From: Linum tenue | Lineage: Eukaryota > Streptophyta > Magnoliopsida > Malpighiales > Linaceae | NCBI GenBank assembly: GCA_946122785.1 | Contig: CAMGYJ010000011.1 | Span: 21,825,007-21,889,006 of the forward strand | DNA: 64,000 bases | Reading direction: 5' to 3' | In this document: positions 9,988 to 21,663 of the stretch, one piece after another | Numbering within the stretch: position 1 is the stretch's first letter | Layout: every line of letters starts with the position of its first letter | Made by a program: the position numbers and the translations under genes | The notes under the pieces: model-generated | What the model was told of the DNA's origin: nothing | Databases searched by the model: none | The model's input: only the letters and a program-made list of their open reading frames with translations

Positions 9988-11850
9988 TACAACTTTAGGA
10001 GGTGGCCATTCACCTTGAATGGCTCAGTTTGAGCATTGCTGATCTCCACCGCACCGTGCGGCAAAACTTGGGTGACCGTGAAGGGTCCCGACCACCTCGA
10101 ACGGAGCTTGCCCGGGAAGAGTTTCAGGCGTGCATTGAAGAGCAGAACACGATCACCTACCTGAAACTCCTTCGGGCCCCTCAACCGAGAGAAGGTGTTC
10201 TTGTAGGCGTGGTCACGCCATTCCTCCAACTCCAGCAGCTGCAACTTACGTTCAGTACATGCAACACTCAAATCCAGGTTTAGCAGCTTAAGGGCCCAGA
10301 AGGCCTTGTGCTCTTGCTCTACAGGCAAATGACACGCCTTCCCGTAGACAAGCCTATAGGGTGAAGTACCAATCGGGTTTTTGTAGGCTGTCCTATAATC
10401 CCAAAGAGCATCATCGGGCTTGGTGAACCAATCGTTGCGAGACTGATCCACCGTCTTTTCAATTATACTTTTTAGCTCCCGGTTCGTCAGCTCGGCTTGC
10501 CCATTTGACTAGGGATGGTAAGCCACAGACACCTGATGCTTAACACCATAGCGAGAGAGAAGTTTAGTGAATTGCCCTTGAAAATGGGTTCCTCTATCAC
10601 TAATGATGGCACGAGGTGCCTCGAACCGGGAGAATAGCTGCTTCAGAAATGAGCAGACCCATCTTGCATCATTGATGGGCATGGCTTAAGCTTCTGCCCA
10701 CCTCGAGACGTAGTCCACTGCAACCAGTATGTACAAATTGCCAAATGATGGAGGGAATGGGCCCATGAAATCGATGCCCCAAACATCAAAAATTTCACAA
10801 ATGACAGAAATATGTTGGTGCATCTCATCCCGGGAAGAAATGCTACCTGACCTTTGGCAGCGGTCGCACTATCGTGCGAAGGTGTCTGCATTCTTGAAGA
10901 GTGAGGGCCAATAGAAGCTCGACTGTAGCACCTTCCGCGCCGTGCGGTTGCCTCCATGATGACCTCCAGTAGGTCCCTCGTGGCATTGAGACAGGATGTC
11001 TCCCATCTCGTGCTCCATGACGCAGCGCCGGATCACGCCATCTGCTCCGATCCTGAAGAGGTAAGGATCCTCCCAGAAGTAATGCTTCAGGTCGGAGAAG
11101 AACTTGCGCTTGGCATAAGTGGTCATCCCCTTTGGTAGCTGCTTGCCCACCAGATAATTGGCAAAGTCAGAATACCAAGGGGCCACGCTGTCCACCAATG
11201 TCATCGCCAGCAATCGCTCACCCGGGAAGGAGTCATCGATCTCTTCCACAAAGTTGTCCACCGGAGGGGCTTCCAACCGTGAAAGATGATTTGCAACAAA
11301 ATTCTCGGCTCCCTTCTTGTCCCGTATCTCTATATTAAATTCTTACAGAAGTAGGATCCAACGAATGAGCCTAGGCTTTGCATCAGCCTTGCTCATCAGG
11401 TAGCGAATCGCCGAGTGATCTGTGTAAACCACCACATGGGAGAGCACCAGATATGGTTGGAACTTATCAAATGCATACACCACAGCGAGGAGTTCCTTCT
11501 CAGTGTTGGTGTAATTCTCCTGTGCATCGTTCAAGGTCTTTGACGCGTAATAGATGGACTGGAAGTGCTTCTCGCGTCTCTGACGCAGAACTCTCCGACT
11601 GCATAGTCACTCGCATCGCACATCAGCTCAAAGGGAAGAGACCAGTCAGGAGTCACCATGATGGGTGCATGGGTAAGCTTCTCCTTCAATGTCTCGAATG
11701 CAGCTGTGCACTCAGGAGTGAACTGGAATGGTGCATCCTTCTATAGCAGCTTGGTCAGAGGCAAGGCAATTTTCGAGAAGTCTTTAATGAAGCGCCGGTA
11801 GAAGCCTGCATGACCCAGAAAGCTGCGAATCCCATTCACAGAAATGGGAG
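9988..11850 (-). pseudogene. Athila pol: RNase H and integrase region
   Basis: On the minus strand it resumes with PISVNG and RSFLGHAGFYRRFIK (the reverse transcriptase connection). RNase H follows ([20 protein letters not shown] and [10 protein letters not shown] at 11534-11343). The integrase zinc-binding region has CHEGPTGGHHGGNRTARKV, YWPSLFKNADTFAR, then a stop before CDRC. The integrase end has [20 protein letters not shown] and [10 protein letters not shown] at 10451-9933, which is the Athila/Tat wording. It would insert element cDNA into chromosomes. Stops and frame changes (for example near 11570, 10900 and 10690) inactivate it. Confidence 0.85.
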
Positions 11851-13519
11851 GAAAAATTTTCATAAATAAAAATTCTGAAACCACACACTTGTAGTTCAAA
11901 GCAACGCCCTAAAACATGGGCAAACTCAATGCTTAAAATCTCAAAATGATCTCCAGTCTGTACTCATAATCATAAATGTAAATAACTACTAATCCCAAAT
12001 GTTGCTGCTACTGAAAACCCTGACTAAGCATCCTCCATGACGCTTATACTGCTCTCCTCTAGCTGGCTGGCCTCGAACTCGCTGCCCACTAATTGCTCCT
12101 CTAGCTCCTCTAGCTCTTCAAACTGGTGAGTGAGATGGTGTCAGTCTACGCCCTTACGTTTAACATCTTATTAAAACTTGAGCACTTTACTTAACTGTGT
12201 GGAAGTTGTTTTGTACTTCCACTATTGAAAAGCTTAACTCTTAAAACTGTATGAGAGTTACTGTTACTCCATTCTTAAATCTTAAAGTTTGACTTAAATA
12301 CTTGACTGACACGGGGATCCCTCACTAGCTAGTCCAGTTGCCAACTCATACGTATGAGAAGCCATCAAGGCTTTCCTTAAACTTAAACTTAGTTAGGGAA
12401 GTCGTAACGATTCATCCCCCTAACATCTTAAACTTATCGTGGTGGCTCTTCACCATGATTCTCAAGAGCATAACTGTTGCTCATCTTAAAAGTCTCAAGA
12501 GCATAACTGCTGCTCTATCTCAAAATCTCAAATGGCAACGAACTGGCGCTAGTAACTAAAAACACTTAAAACGACTTCACCTTCTTGAAGGTGAGTTACT
12601 TCTTAAAAAGAACTCGTTTCTTAAACTTTAACAATCACTCATAACGTAAAGCTTTCAGGTAATTAAATAACACACATTCACTTCAAATCATAGCTCAAAC
12701 AAAGCACATATAATCAACCACAAACATACTCAAGCAATGGTAACCACTTTGCTAAAATACTTAAAATCGTAATACTTAAAAGAATACGTAAGGCGTAGAA
12801 TTTACCTCCTTTACACTCACCTTGAATTGAAACTGATTGAATTTGATTAGCTACTGTCCAAGATTGATTTCCCTTCACTAAAATCAATTGCCGCCGCATA
12901 CTTTCACCATCGGTCAATTGAGAGGCCACTCCATCACCGAAGAGCGAATACATTCCAACCAAAGACGTCGACACAAACGGATCCGCTAGCAAACCCCTTC
13001 TCAGAGCTTGGCCGTGAAGGGTAATAGCGCCGCGGAAAGCACAGCAGAGTCCAGCAGCTTTGATCAGGGAAGGGAAAGAGTGGGTGTTTGGTGGGATTTG
13101 GTGGGCGAGCATAAGCTTGAACAAGCGACATGTGTATCGTGTATGGCCGAAACTGACGTACCCTCGCACCAGAGTGTTGTAGAAAAGCGTGGGTTTCCAT
13201 TTCGAGAATGGGTCCTGAGAGAGAAGGCTGCTGGTGATTACGTGGGCGTGGATTTGCTTGACCTGAATTCGGTGTTTGATGCCGAGTAGGGTAAGGCTCT
13301 AGGGTTTGAATTAGTCCAAGGGTATTTTTGGAAATTCACACTTGCGGGTGAGTTTAATCCGAAACTCAATTAATATCCGTAACTTTCTCAATTTATGTCG
13401 AAATTCGACACCGCTTGAACCTATAGTTCACATTTTTAGTCATCGTCGATGATACGGCGGAACTTGACCCAGGGGTATAATAGTCATTTTGACTTTTGGG
13501 AAGAGCGGGGTGTAACACC
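11850..13519 (-). mobile_element. LTR-type insertion in Athila pol, carrying a host exon
   Basis: On the minus strand it begins tgttacaccccgctc at 13519, directly after the reverse transcriptase codons for FTCLFG, and ends near 11850 where pol resumes. About 300 bp of pol around the site is missing, so a deletion accompanied or followed insertion and no target duplication is preserved. Parts of 11980-12560 match the plus-strand LTR-like segment 37650-38620, for example the ctggtgagtgag region and ggactagctagtgagggat. It is probably a truncated solo LTR. Confidence 0.6.
12933..13300 (-). pseudogene. Captured pentatricopeptide-repeat (PPR) gene fragment
   Basis: An uninterrupted frame of about 120 codons reads VKQIHAHVITSSLL, then LFYNTLVRGYVSFGHT, SFPSLIKAAGLCCAFRGA, LHGQALRRGLLADPFV and STSLVGMYSLFGD. 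These are the alternating motifs of a PLS-class PPR protein near its N-terminus, the RNA-binding organellar editing factors of plants. The match ends abruptly after FGD, about 120 bp before an LTR-type donor (aaggtgagtg). It lies in the same direction as the surrounding LTR. A functional PPR gene has many more repeats, so this is a fragment. Confidence 0.78.
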
Positions 13520-13830
13520 GAAGAGGCAAGTGAATGTGGTCTTCGCCTGATCCTCTGGTGCTATAGGGATCTGGAAATAACCAGACATGTCATCCAGGAA
13601 CCAATAAAACTCATGGCCAGCCAACCTCTCCAGCATCTGATCAATGAAAGGTAGGGGAAAATGATCTTTCCTGGTGGCATCGTTCAGGCGCCGGTAATCG
13701 ATGCAGACTCTCCAGCCTGTCACGGTCCGCATCGGGATCAACTCGTTCTTCTCATTCGGGACCACAGTCATCCACCTTTCTTTGGTCTCTCTCTCTTTTT
13801 CCCGAACAGGTGGATCAGCGGTCATCTTGC
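13520..13830 (-). pseudogene. Athila reverse transcriptase, partial
   Basis: The minus strand gives [52 protein letters not shown] and YFQIPIAPEDQAKTTF. This covers reverse transcriptase blocks 1-3. It ends at FTCLFG where the LTR insertion cuts in. The preceding codons belong to gag's C-terminus, so protease and about 1 kb were deleted near 13765. The catalytic YxDD block is absent. Confidence 0.85.
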
Positions 13831-14412
13831 CATTCCTGGTAGTAATGGCCTTAAAATGCTCATTGGGGTCCTTCGGATGAGGGATGGTCTGACCGGGTAA
13901 GGTACCAGGAGTCCTCTAGGCTACAGCCTAGGCCACACTCCCAAGCTGGGTCTGGATATCCCGCAACACAGCCTGCGTGTTTCTCTGGCCAGCTTCTAGC
14001 TCCAAGAATTTAACTGAAGCTTTCTCCATGAACTGCTCGATATTATTGAACTTGTTTGCACTGGAGGTGGCCAGAGAACCCACCAGATCTCGCAATTCCG
14101 CCATCGGATCACTCTGTACTGGGGCTGCGGGGGCTGCCCCTTACTGATGAAATGGTCGCTCATGTGACTGAGGTGGAGCTGGCCCCAGTCTGGGTGGGTA
14201 TAGAGGCTGCTGCGGCTGCTGAAATTGCCCTTGTCTGGGCTGGTAAGGAGGCCTTTGGAAGCCTGGTGGTCCCCGGGGGACTGGTGGTCTAGAATTGGCC
14301 CCAACCCAAGAGAAGTTGGGATGCTGGCGCCACCCCTCGTTGTAAGTGTTGCTGTAGGGGTCGAAGCGCCTGGCATTGCCGATGAAGTCCACCTGCTCCT
14401 GGGAAGTAGACG
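13830..14412 (-). pseudogene. Athila gag, C-terminal part
   Basis: Conserved Athila gag text is visible on the minus strand: YTSTSQEQVDFIGNARR, DPYSNTYNEGWRQHPNFSW, then a long Pro/Gln-rich tail and HFKAITTRNGK near 13850. It is separated from its N-terminal part (23809-24825) by the chromovirus; agacg is duplicated at both junctions. Confidence 0.82.
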
Positions 14413-16642
14413 TGTAACATCCCGTTTCGACTAAAATCGTATTACTGTCGCTAGAAAATTTCACGATTTAAAATCGAGCATTTTGACAGTATTTCGACAA
14501 AAATCGAATTATCAATCGATCGGATAAGTATACGTATTAATTATATATATATATATAATATATATTATATATATATAATTACATAAGCGGTCGCACACCA
14601 CTATATAAATCCCTCTCCCCCGTGTCCTTATTTTGCCAGAGCCTATTTCCACTTCCTTTTTCCATTTCACTCTCCCAAAACCAGAGCGAACAGAGAACGC
14701 AGAGCCAACTCGGTGGAAATTTTCAGAGCTTAGTTTTGGAGCTCTACTGATCCAAAAATCCTGTAAGTAATGCCTAATTCATCTATACATCGTGATTTAT
14801 CGATTTAGAGCTTTAAAACGAGTTTTTGGTTCGGGAATTTCTTGATTTCTCGATAAGCCAAATTCGGGTTTCGGAGTATCCGGAAGCAGGATTGAGCCCA
14901 AATTTCATATACGAGCTTCCTGCAACGAGGTAATCAATCCTCTAGTTCTAATCCCTGAATTTCGGCAATTATTTAGGTCGGGGTCCAAATCGCTGAATTT
15001 AGCTCCGGCCAGGGTTTGATGTGTTTTTATCATGAATTTGACCCGGAGCCTAGAACTAATATTGACGGGATACTGCAGGGGATTTTAGGCCGGTCTCGGA
15101 ATTTAATTCGGGTTTCGTTCGTGAAATTGACGTTTTAGTACGGGAAGGTTAAACCGGTGTTTGAACGACCAGAACTGGTGAGGGATTAGCACGGCATACC
15201 GGGTTTGTCGTATCACGATAATTATAGTGATGTACCATGGATTGTTGTATGATATTATTCACTTGCCCTAATCGATATGGACCTTGTTTATGCTGATGAT
15301 TGTGTATATGTTGCAAATTGTGGGCTTGACTGTTAATATGCTTTATGATGATTTGAGAAGGTGTTTGGGTATGAATTTTCATGATTGTTGTATTTGGATG
15401 CATATGTGGGAAAATATATATTCCCTGGTGATATTATGATGTTTAAGGAGGATGACTTGCACGAGGGTTTATCCCGAGGAAGTGCAATTATACGACTCCT
15501 TATTTACCTATGTTGACCCAATGGTGACCAAGTCAAGTACATGTGCAAGTAACGAATTGTGATTAAGCAAGATGAGATATGAATCATGTATAAGATTACC
15601 AAATAAGAGTGATTTGGTCTCATGGTCAATTATATAGTAATTAGGGCTCCCCATGCTATTACTCCGTTATGATATGTTATGTCACACCCCTGATGTGGTG
15701 TTGGACGTTGATTCATCATGAGATATGACCACACCCAGAGTGGTGTTGAGTCCGATATGACCACACCCAGAGTGGTGTCAGGTCCGATATGACTACACCG
15801 GCAGTGGTGGGTCCGATATGACCACATCCACGAGATGTTTGGTCCGTATTCCTGGGAGAGTAATTAGCATGGGAGTAGTCAGGCGCCTATGATTAAAACA
15901 TGACAAGATGCATATGCATAATTCAAGGTGGTTGAGTCTTTTGCCTATTGGGAAGTCAGATGGCTGAGGTCTGATCCTAGTGCTTTGGCTTGTTTGCTAG
16001 ATGAATGGTAGGGGTATGCTCTGTTATGAACTCACGATGCTATGATTATCTCACTCAGTTATGAGCTGACCCTCTTTTATTCTTCTTCTCTGCTTATGCC
16101 ATGTGTAAGCAGATCATCATCATCAGCAGCAGTAGATAGGTGTATAGGTGGGAGCTGAGCAAGAGTTGAAGGCAAGATGAGGTATGGTCTTCACCTATTC
16201 CGTTCTTGGACTACTACTCGGGATTTTGGCCAGTGATCCACACGTTTTTGTAAAAATGTTTTGAGAACGTTTTTCATGTGCATACTAGCTTCTGATGTAG
16301 TGTTAGATATCCACAGGTGTGGAAAGTTGATGATATGTGTATATGTTGTGTAACTATGTAAGTTGTGACGATTATGGTATGTGAAAGTATGGTATGCAGT
16401 TGTGGAGTATGAAAAGTGTGACTATGGCTAAGAAAAGCCAATGCATATGGTTGTGAGTATATATGTTTGTGATGAATTATTTTGCAGGATAAGTTGCAAG
16501 AACTGTTAGCCCATTACGCGAGTAATTCATGTCGAAATTTTATTTGGGTAAATTTTGATAATTAATGTACCACCCGAGATTAATTCCGCTGCAATTGTAT
16601 GAACAATATGATTAGGCAATACGTACAAGGTAGGGTGTTACA
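14413..16642 (+). repeat. 5' LTR of the chromovirus
   Basis: The 2.23 kb LTR contains an (AT)n tract at about 14540-14580, a TATA-like ctatataaat near 14601, a pyrimidine-rich leader, and an array of small hairpins at 15682-15845. Confidence 0.92.
15682..15845 (+). repeat. Array of hairpin units in the chromovirus LTR
   Basis: Four to five units of about 36-40 bp are separated by the spacer gtccgatatg. Each unit contains a short inverted repeat such as accac ... gtggt. The third unit has actac opposite gtggt, which still pairs through G-U. The 3' LTR repeats the array at about 22858-23025. Confidence 0.75.
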
Positions 16643-16896
16643 GTTTGGTATCAGAGCCCGGGTCCCTCTTTTTGCTGTTATGGCGTACTATACCCTGTGG
16701 GAGGTTAAACACTCCTAAGGAGGGGAGTACCCCATAATGACTTAAACTGGGAATTGAGTTTGACATGATTATGTGTATGGTATGTTGGATGAAATTACCT
16801 ACATCATGGTTTTCAAAATTGAGTTTGAAATTATTTGTTTTCAACTAATGATTTTGGGAAAATTTTGTTTTAACCAAGTGAGAGATTGGGTGAAGA

Positions 16897-17966
16897 ATGA
16901 ATTTTGTGTGGATCAATCTAAGGCCAATATTTCCTTATAGCTCGCATGGAAGTTGTCATAATGTTCCTACTGACCAGTCGAGAGGAGTAGGGGCGGTTGA
17001 TGCAAGACCGCCAGTATCAGACTATGCAAAGATGAAGAGTTTGGGTGGTAGGGACTTCAAGGGAGGTGTGAGCCCAGATGCTGTAGTAGAGTGGTTAAGA
17101 GAGATGGAAGATGTGTTTGAGTATCTTTATGCAACCCCAGAGGAAAAAGTACAATATGTTGTTTTTCTCCTAAAGTGGTATGCGAGGAGCTAGTGGTCCT
17201 CAGTCTCTAGAGTTAATGGTGAAGAGTTCAGTTCACCTGGGAGGAATTCTTGAAGGCCTTTAAGACAGAGTTTCTTCCTGAAGCTTTTATCAGGGCAAAG
17301 AATAATGAATTCGCCAACCTTAAGCAGGAGAACATGACAGTTACTGAGTATACCATCAAGTTTGTTCGACTACTTTACTTTGAAGATGGGTTGGCGGATA
17401 CTGAGCATAAGAAGAAGATGAGATACTTGCATGGTCTGCGCCTAGGATTGAAAGAAAAGATCCACAGGGTTGATGAAGAGAGCATGGCCACAATCAAGGA
17501 GGCAGCACTTAAGTATGAAGCCTATGAAGTTGAGAGCCGAGAGGAACACAAGGCCAAAAAAGAGGAGAAGAAGAGGAAGTTTGGAGTGAGTTATTCTGGA
17601 CCTCGTTACCCACCCAGGAGAGGTCCCAGTACTTTTGGGAGAACACCGAGTCAATCTATGTCGAGAACATCATACAAGGCACCAGTTCCCTCAGCCACAC
17701 AAGCTCCAGTTTGTCAAGTTTGTCAGAAGAGACACTTTGGAGAATGTTGGACGTTTTCTGGAGTATGCTTTCAATGTGGCCAGCCAGGTCACATCATGAG
17801 GAACTGTCCTTATAGGGGAGGAGGAAGACCTACTCAGTCCGAACCTTCAGTTCACTTTAGTAGAGCCCCAGCCAGAGGTGGTTACCAGGGAGGCCGTAGT
17901 GGATTTCAGAGTAGTCGTGGTGGTTCACAGGGTGGTAGAGGTGGTGATCGAAATCAGCCCTCATGA
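16897..17966 (+). pseudogene. Chromovirus gag
   Basis: The gag core contains FKGGVSPDAVVEWLREMEDV (about 17056-17115), a frame break near 17190-17250, then FLPEAFIRAKNNEFANLKQ, MTVTEYTIKFVRL and a Lys/Glu-rich segment. Two Cys clusters follow: CQVCQKRHFGECW (17713-17750) and a canonical CCHC knuckle CFQCGQPGHIMRNC (17767-17808). The C-terminus is Gly/Arg-rich and ends in a stop at 17964. The stop before protease and the frameshift disable it. Confidence 0.88.
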
Positions 17967-18014
17967 AGTGGTACACAGGGTACCAGAGCACAGGGAGCAC
18001 CGAGGGTTTATGCA

Positions 18015-21000
18015 ATGACTCGAGGTGAGGCAGAAGTGGCACCAGAAGTTGTGACTGGTATGCTTTCTATCCTTGGCAAGCAATTATATGCTTTGATGGA
18101 TACTGGTTCCTCTCACTCATTCATGTCATATACGTTTGCACATATGCTACGCTTAGTTCCAGATAAGCTAGGTTATACCTTATGTGTTAAAACACCTGTG
18201 GGAGATACCTTGAAGGTAGACTCAGTTATTAAAAGTTCCTTCATTTGTGTGGAAGGAGCTTTCCTAGCAGCAGATTTAATTCTGCTACCTTTTGATGAAT
18301 TTGATGTCATCATTGGAATGGACTTTCTGGCAACACATGGAGCTGTTGTGGATTGTCAAAAGAAAGAAGTGTTATTCAACACACCAGATAAAGGTCCTGT
18401 TGTATTCCGAGGAATTAAGAAAAAGGAGACTCATGGTTTTCTTTCTGCCTTGGAAGCTTTTCGATTAGTGAAGGAAGGTTGTGAAGCCTTTCTTTCTCAA
18501 GTTACTGTTGTAAATGATAAGAAGGTTGAGGATGTAGAGGTGGTAAGGGAGTTTCCCGATGTATTCCCTGAAGAACTTCCTGGCCTTCCACCAGAAAGGG
18601 AAGTAGAGTTTGATATTGAATTGGCACCTGGCACAACACCAATTTCAATGGCACCATATAGAATGGCACCAATTGAGCTGAAGGAGCTTAAAGAACAATT
18701 GCAAGAACTGCTAGACAAGGGGTTTATTCGACCTAGCATCTCACCTTGGGGTGCACCGGTTTTGTTTGTCAAGAAGAAAGATGGCTCCATGAGAATGTGC
18801 ATTGACTACCGGAGGTTGAATAAAGCAACAGTGAAGAATCGTTATCCCCTCCCAAGAATAGATGACTTGTTTGATCAATTGCAGGGTGCATCAGTCTTTT
18901 CTAAGATTGATTTGAGGTCGGGATACCATCAACTGAAAGTGGCAGATGGAGCAACCTCAAAGACAACTTTTAGAACAAGATATGGGCATTATGAGTTCCT
19001 GGTAATGCCTTTTGGACTCACTAATGCACCAGCGGTATTTATGGCTCTTATGAATAGAGTTTTCCATGAATATCTTGATAAGTTTGTGATTGTGTTCATA
19101 GACGATATTCTCATCTATTCTAAAAGCGAGGAGGAGCACAAAACTCACCTTAGAATTGTGTTGCAAATTCTAAGGGAGAAACAATTATATGCAAAATTCT
19201 CAAAATGTGAGTTTTGGCTGAAGGAGGTAATATTTCTGGGACATGTAATTTTTGGAAGAGGTGTCGAGGTGGATCCAAAAAAGGTGGAAGCAGGGTGAGT
19301 TGGGCTCCACCAAAAAGATGTGTCTGAGTTGAGAAGTTTTCTTGGTATGGCTGGTTATTATCGGCGGTTTGTCAAAGGATTTTCCAAAATTGCTGCACCA
19401 TTGACTAAACTGTTGAGGAACAATACCAAGTATGTTTGGGATGAATCATGTCAAAAGAGTTTTGATGAACTGAAAAAGAAATTGACCACAACACCAGTAC
19501 TTGCATTACCTTCGAACCATGGAGAGTTTGTGGTGTATAGTGATGCCTCATATCAAGGACTGGGTTGTGTGCTAATGCAAGATGGAAGAGTTATCGCATA
19601 TGCCTCTAGGCAATTGCGTACTCATGAAGTAAATTATCCCACTCATGATTTGGAGTTGGCAGCGGTGGTATCTGCTCTCAAGATTTGGCGACATTATTTG
19701 TATGGTGAGACTTTTAAAATCCTAACTGATCACAAAAGCCTGAAGTATATTATGGATCAGAAGGATTGAAATAGTCGCCAGAGGATATGGATTGAACTTC
19801 TAAAAGATTATGATTGTACAATTGATTACCATCCAGGTAAAGCTAATGTAGTTGCTGATGCCCTAAGCAGAAAGGGGAAGAAGAATATAAATGATCTGGT
19901 TGATTTGAGGTCAATGAATGTGGATTTGGAAGTGGATGGTGTAACAGGGTTACTAGCTCGGTTGAACATTCGACCTTTGTTGCATGACAAAATTTGTGAG
20001 AAGCAGAATGAGGACTCAGAGTTGGTAAAAATCATTCAAGACATTGAGGAAGGAAAAGAAAGCCCATTTGAAATGGTAGATGTCATGTTGAAGATGAATG
20101 GAATAGCATGTGTTCCTAACGTTGATAACTTGAGGAAAGAGATCCTAGATGAAGCTCATTCTTCTGCTTATGCTATGCACCCAGGAGCAACTAAAATGTA
20201 TCACACGATCAAACCATATTTTTGGTGGCGTGGGATGAAAAAGGAAGTGGCTGAACATGTTTTCACATGTCTGGTATGTCAGAAAGTTAAGGCAGAACAT
20301 CAAGCTCCTGTAGGGAAACTGCAACCACTTCCAATTCCAGAATGGAAGTGAAAGAATTAAAATGGATTTTGTATATGGTCTCCCATCATCAAGGGGAAAA
20401 GATGCATTATGGGTTATTGTGGACCGACTGACCAAATCGGCTCACTTTTTACCCATTAAATGGAAAGCATCAATGGAGACTTTGTCTCAACTATATATTA
20501 AGGAGATCGTCAGATTGCATGGTGTGCCAATTTCTATTGTCTCTGATCGAGACCCGAGCTTCACATCTCGGTTTTGGCAAAGTTTACATGATGCTTTGGG
20601 AACTAAATTTCATTTTACATCAGCTTATCATCCTTAAACTGATGAACAGAGTGAACGAACCATCCTTACCTTGGAAGAGTTACTTCGATCATGTGTAATG
20701 CAAAGGGAGGAATCATGGATTGACCATTTGCCCCTAATTGAGTTTGCTTACAACAACCAGTACCATAGTAGCTTGGGTGTTCCACCATATGAAGCACTTT
20801 ATGGAAGGAAATGCAGGACACCATTATGTTGGGATGTAGAAGGAGCAAGGCAAATCTCAGGGCCAGAGATAGTTCAGATCACAGTTGATAAGGTCAAGGA
20901 AATCAGGGAGCGTTTGAGGGTGGCTCAAGATCGACAGAAAGTTTATGCTGACACGAGTAGGCGTGAAGTTAATTTCGAAGTGGGTGAGAAAGTATTTCTC

Positions 21001-21414
21001 AAAGTGTCACCATGGAAAGGGGTGATGAGATTTGGTAAGAAAGGAAAGCTTGCACCTCGATATATTGGACCATATGAAATCACAGAGAAGATTGGACCAG
21101 TGGCTTATAAGTTGGCATTGCCTCCAGAGCTATCCCAAATCCACAATGTATATCATGTTAGTATGCTGAAGAGGTACAAAGTGGATCCATCCCATGTTAT
21201 ACAACCAGAAGATATCGAGTTGGGTCCAGATTTGACATTTGAAGAGGTTCCAGTTGAGATTGTTGATTTCCATATTAAGAATCTTCGTAGGAAGGAAATC
21301 CCAATGTTGAAAGTGGTGTGGAGAAATCAAGAAAGTGAGAGTGCTACCTGGGAGACTGAAGCAAGTATGCGAGAGAAGTACCCTGAGTTAGTAGCAACCT
21401 ACTTTGCAGGTTAA
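18015..21414 (+). pseudogene. Chromovirus pol (protease, RT, RNase H, integrase, chromodomain)
   Basis: Protease has [12 protein letters not shown] near 18093-18128. Reverse transcriptase has [14 protein letters not shown] (about 18799) and the catalytic FIDDIL (about 19096). RNase H has [13 protein letters not shown] (about 19537). Integrase has a HHCC zinc region (20157-20285) and catalytic residues in [16 protein letters not shown] and DEQSERT. The C-terminus (21250-21400) has VEIVDFHIKNLRRKEIPM and VVWRNQESESATWE, a chromodomain-like module thought to steer integration to heterochromatin. Breaks occur at 19298, 19769, 20351 and 20637; two look like simple C-to-T or G-to-A changes (CAA to TAA in HPQT, TGG to TGA after PIPEWK). 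Confidence 0.93.
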
Positions 21415-21663
21415 CAATCTTGCTTAGTAAGTTATATTTTGAACTTGCTGATGTGCTTTTGTTGTGATAGCCCAGTATAGGTTTTTGAAACCTAAACATG
21501 GGAACTTGAGGTGTTATGTGTTACCTTCTATGTTATGAATAACCTAACCTAAGAGTTAGGTAATGGTTTATCTACGATCGATCATGTTGAGGATAAGTAA
21601 GCGGACATAAGGTATGACTCAAGGATAGATTTCGGGGATGAAATCTTTTAAGGAGGGGAAAAT

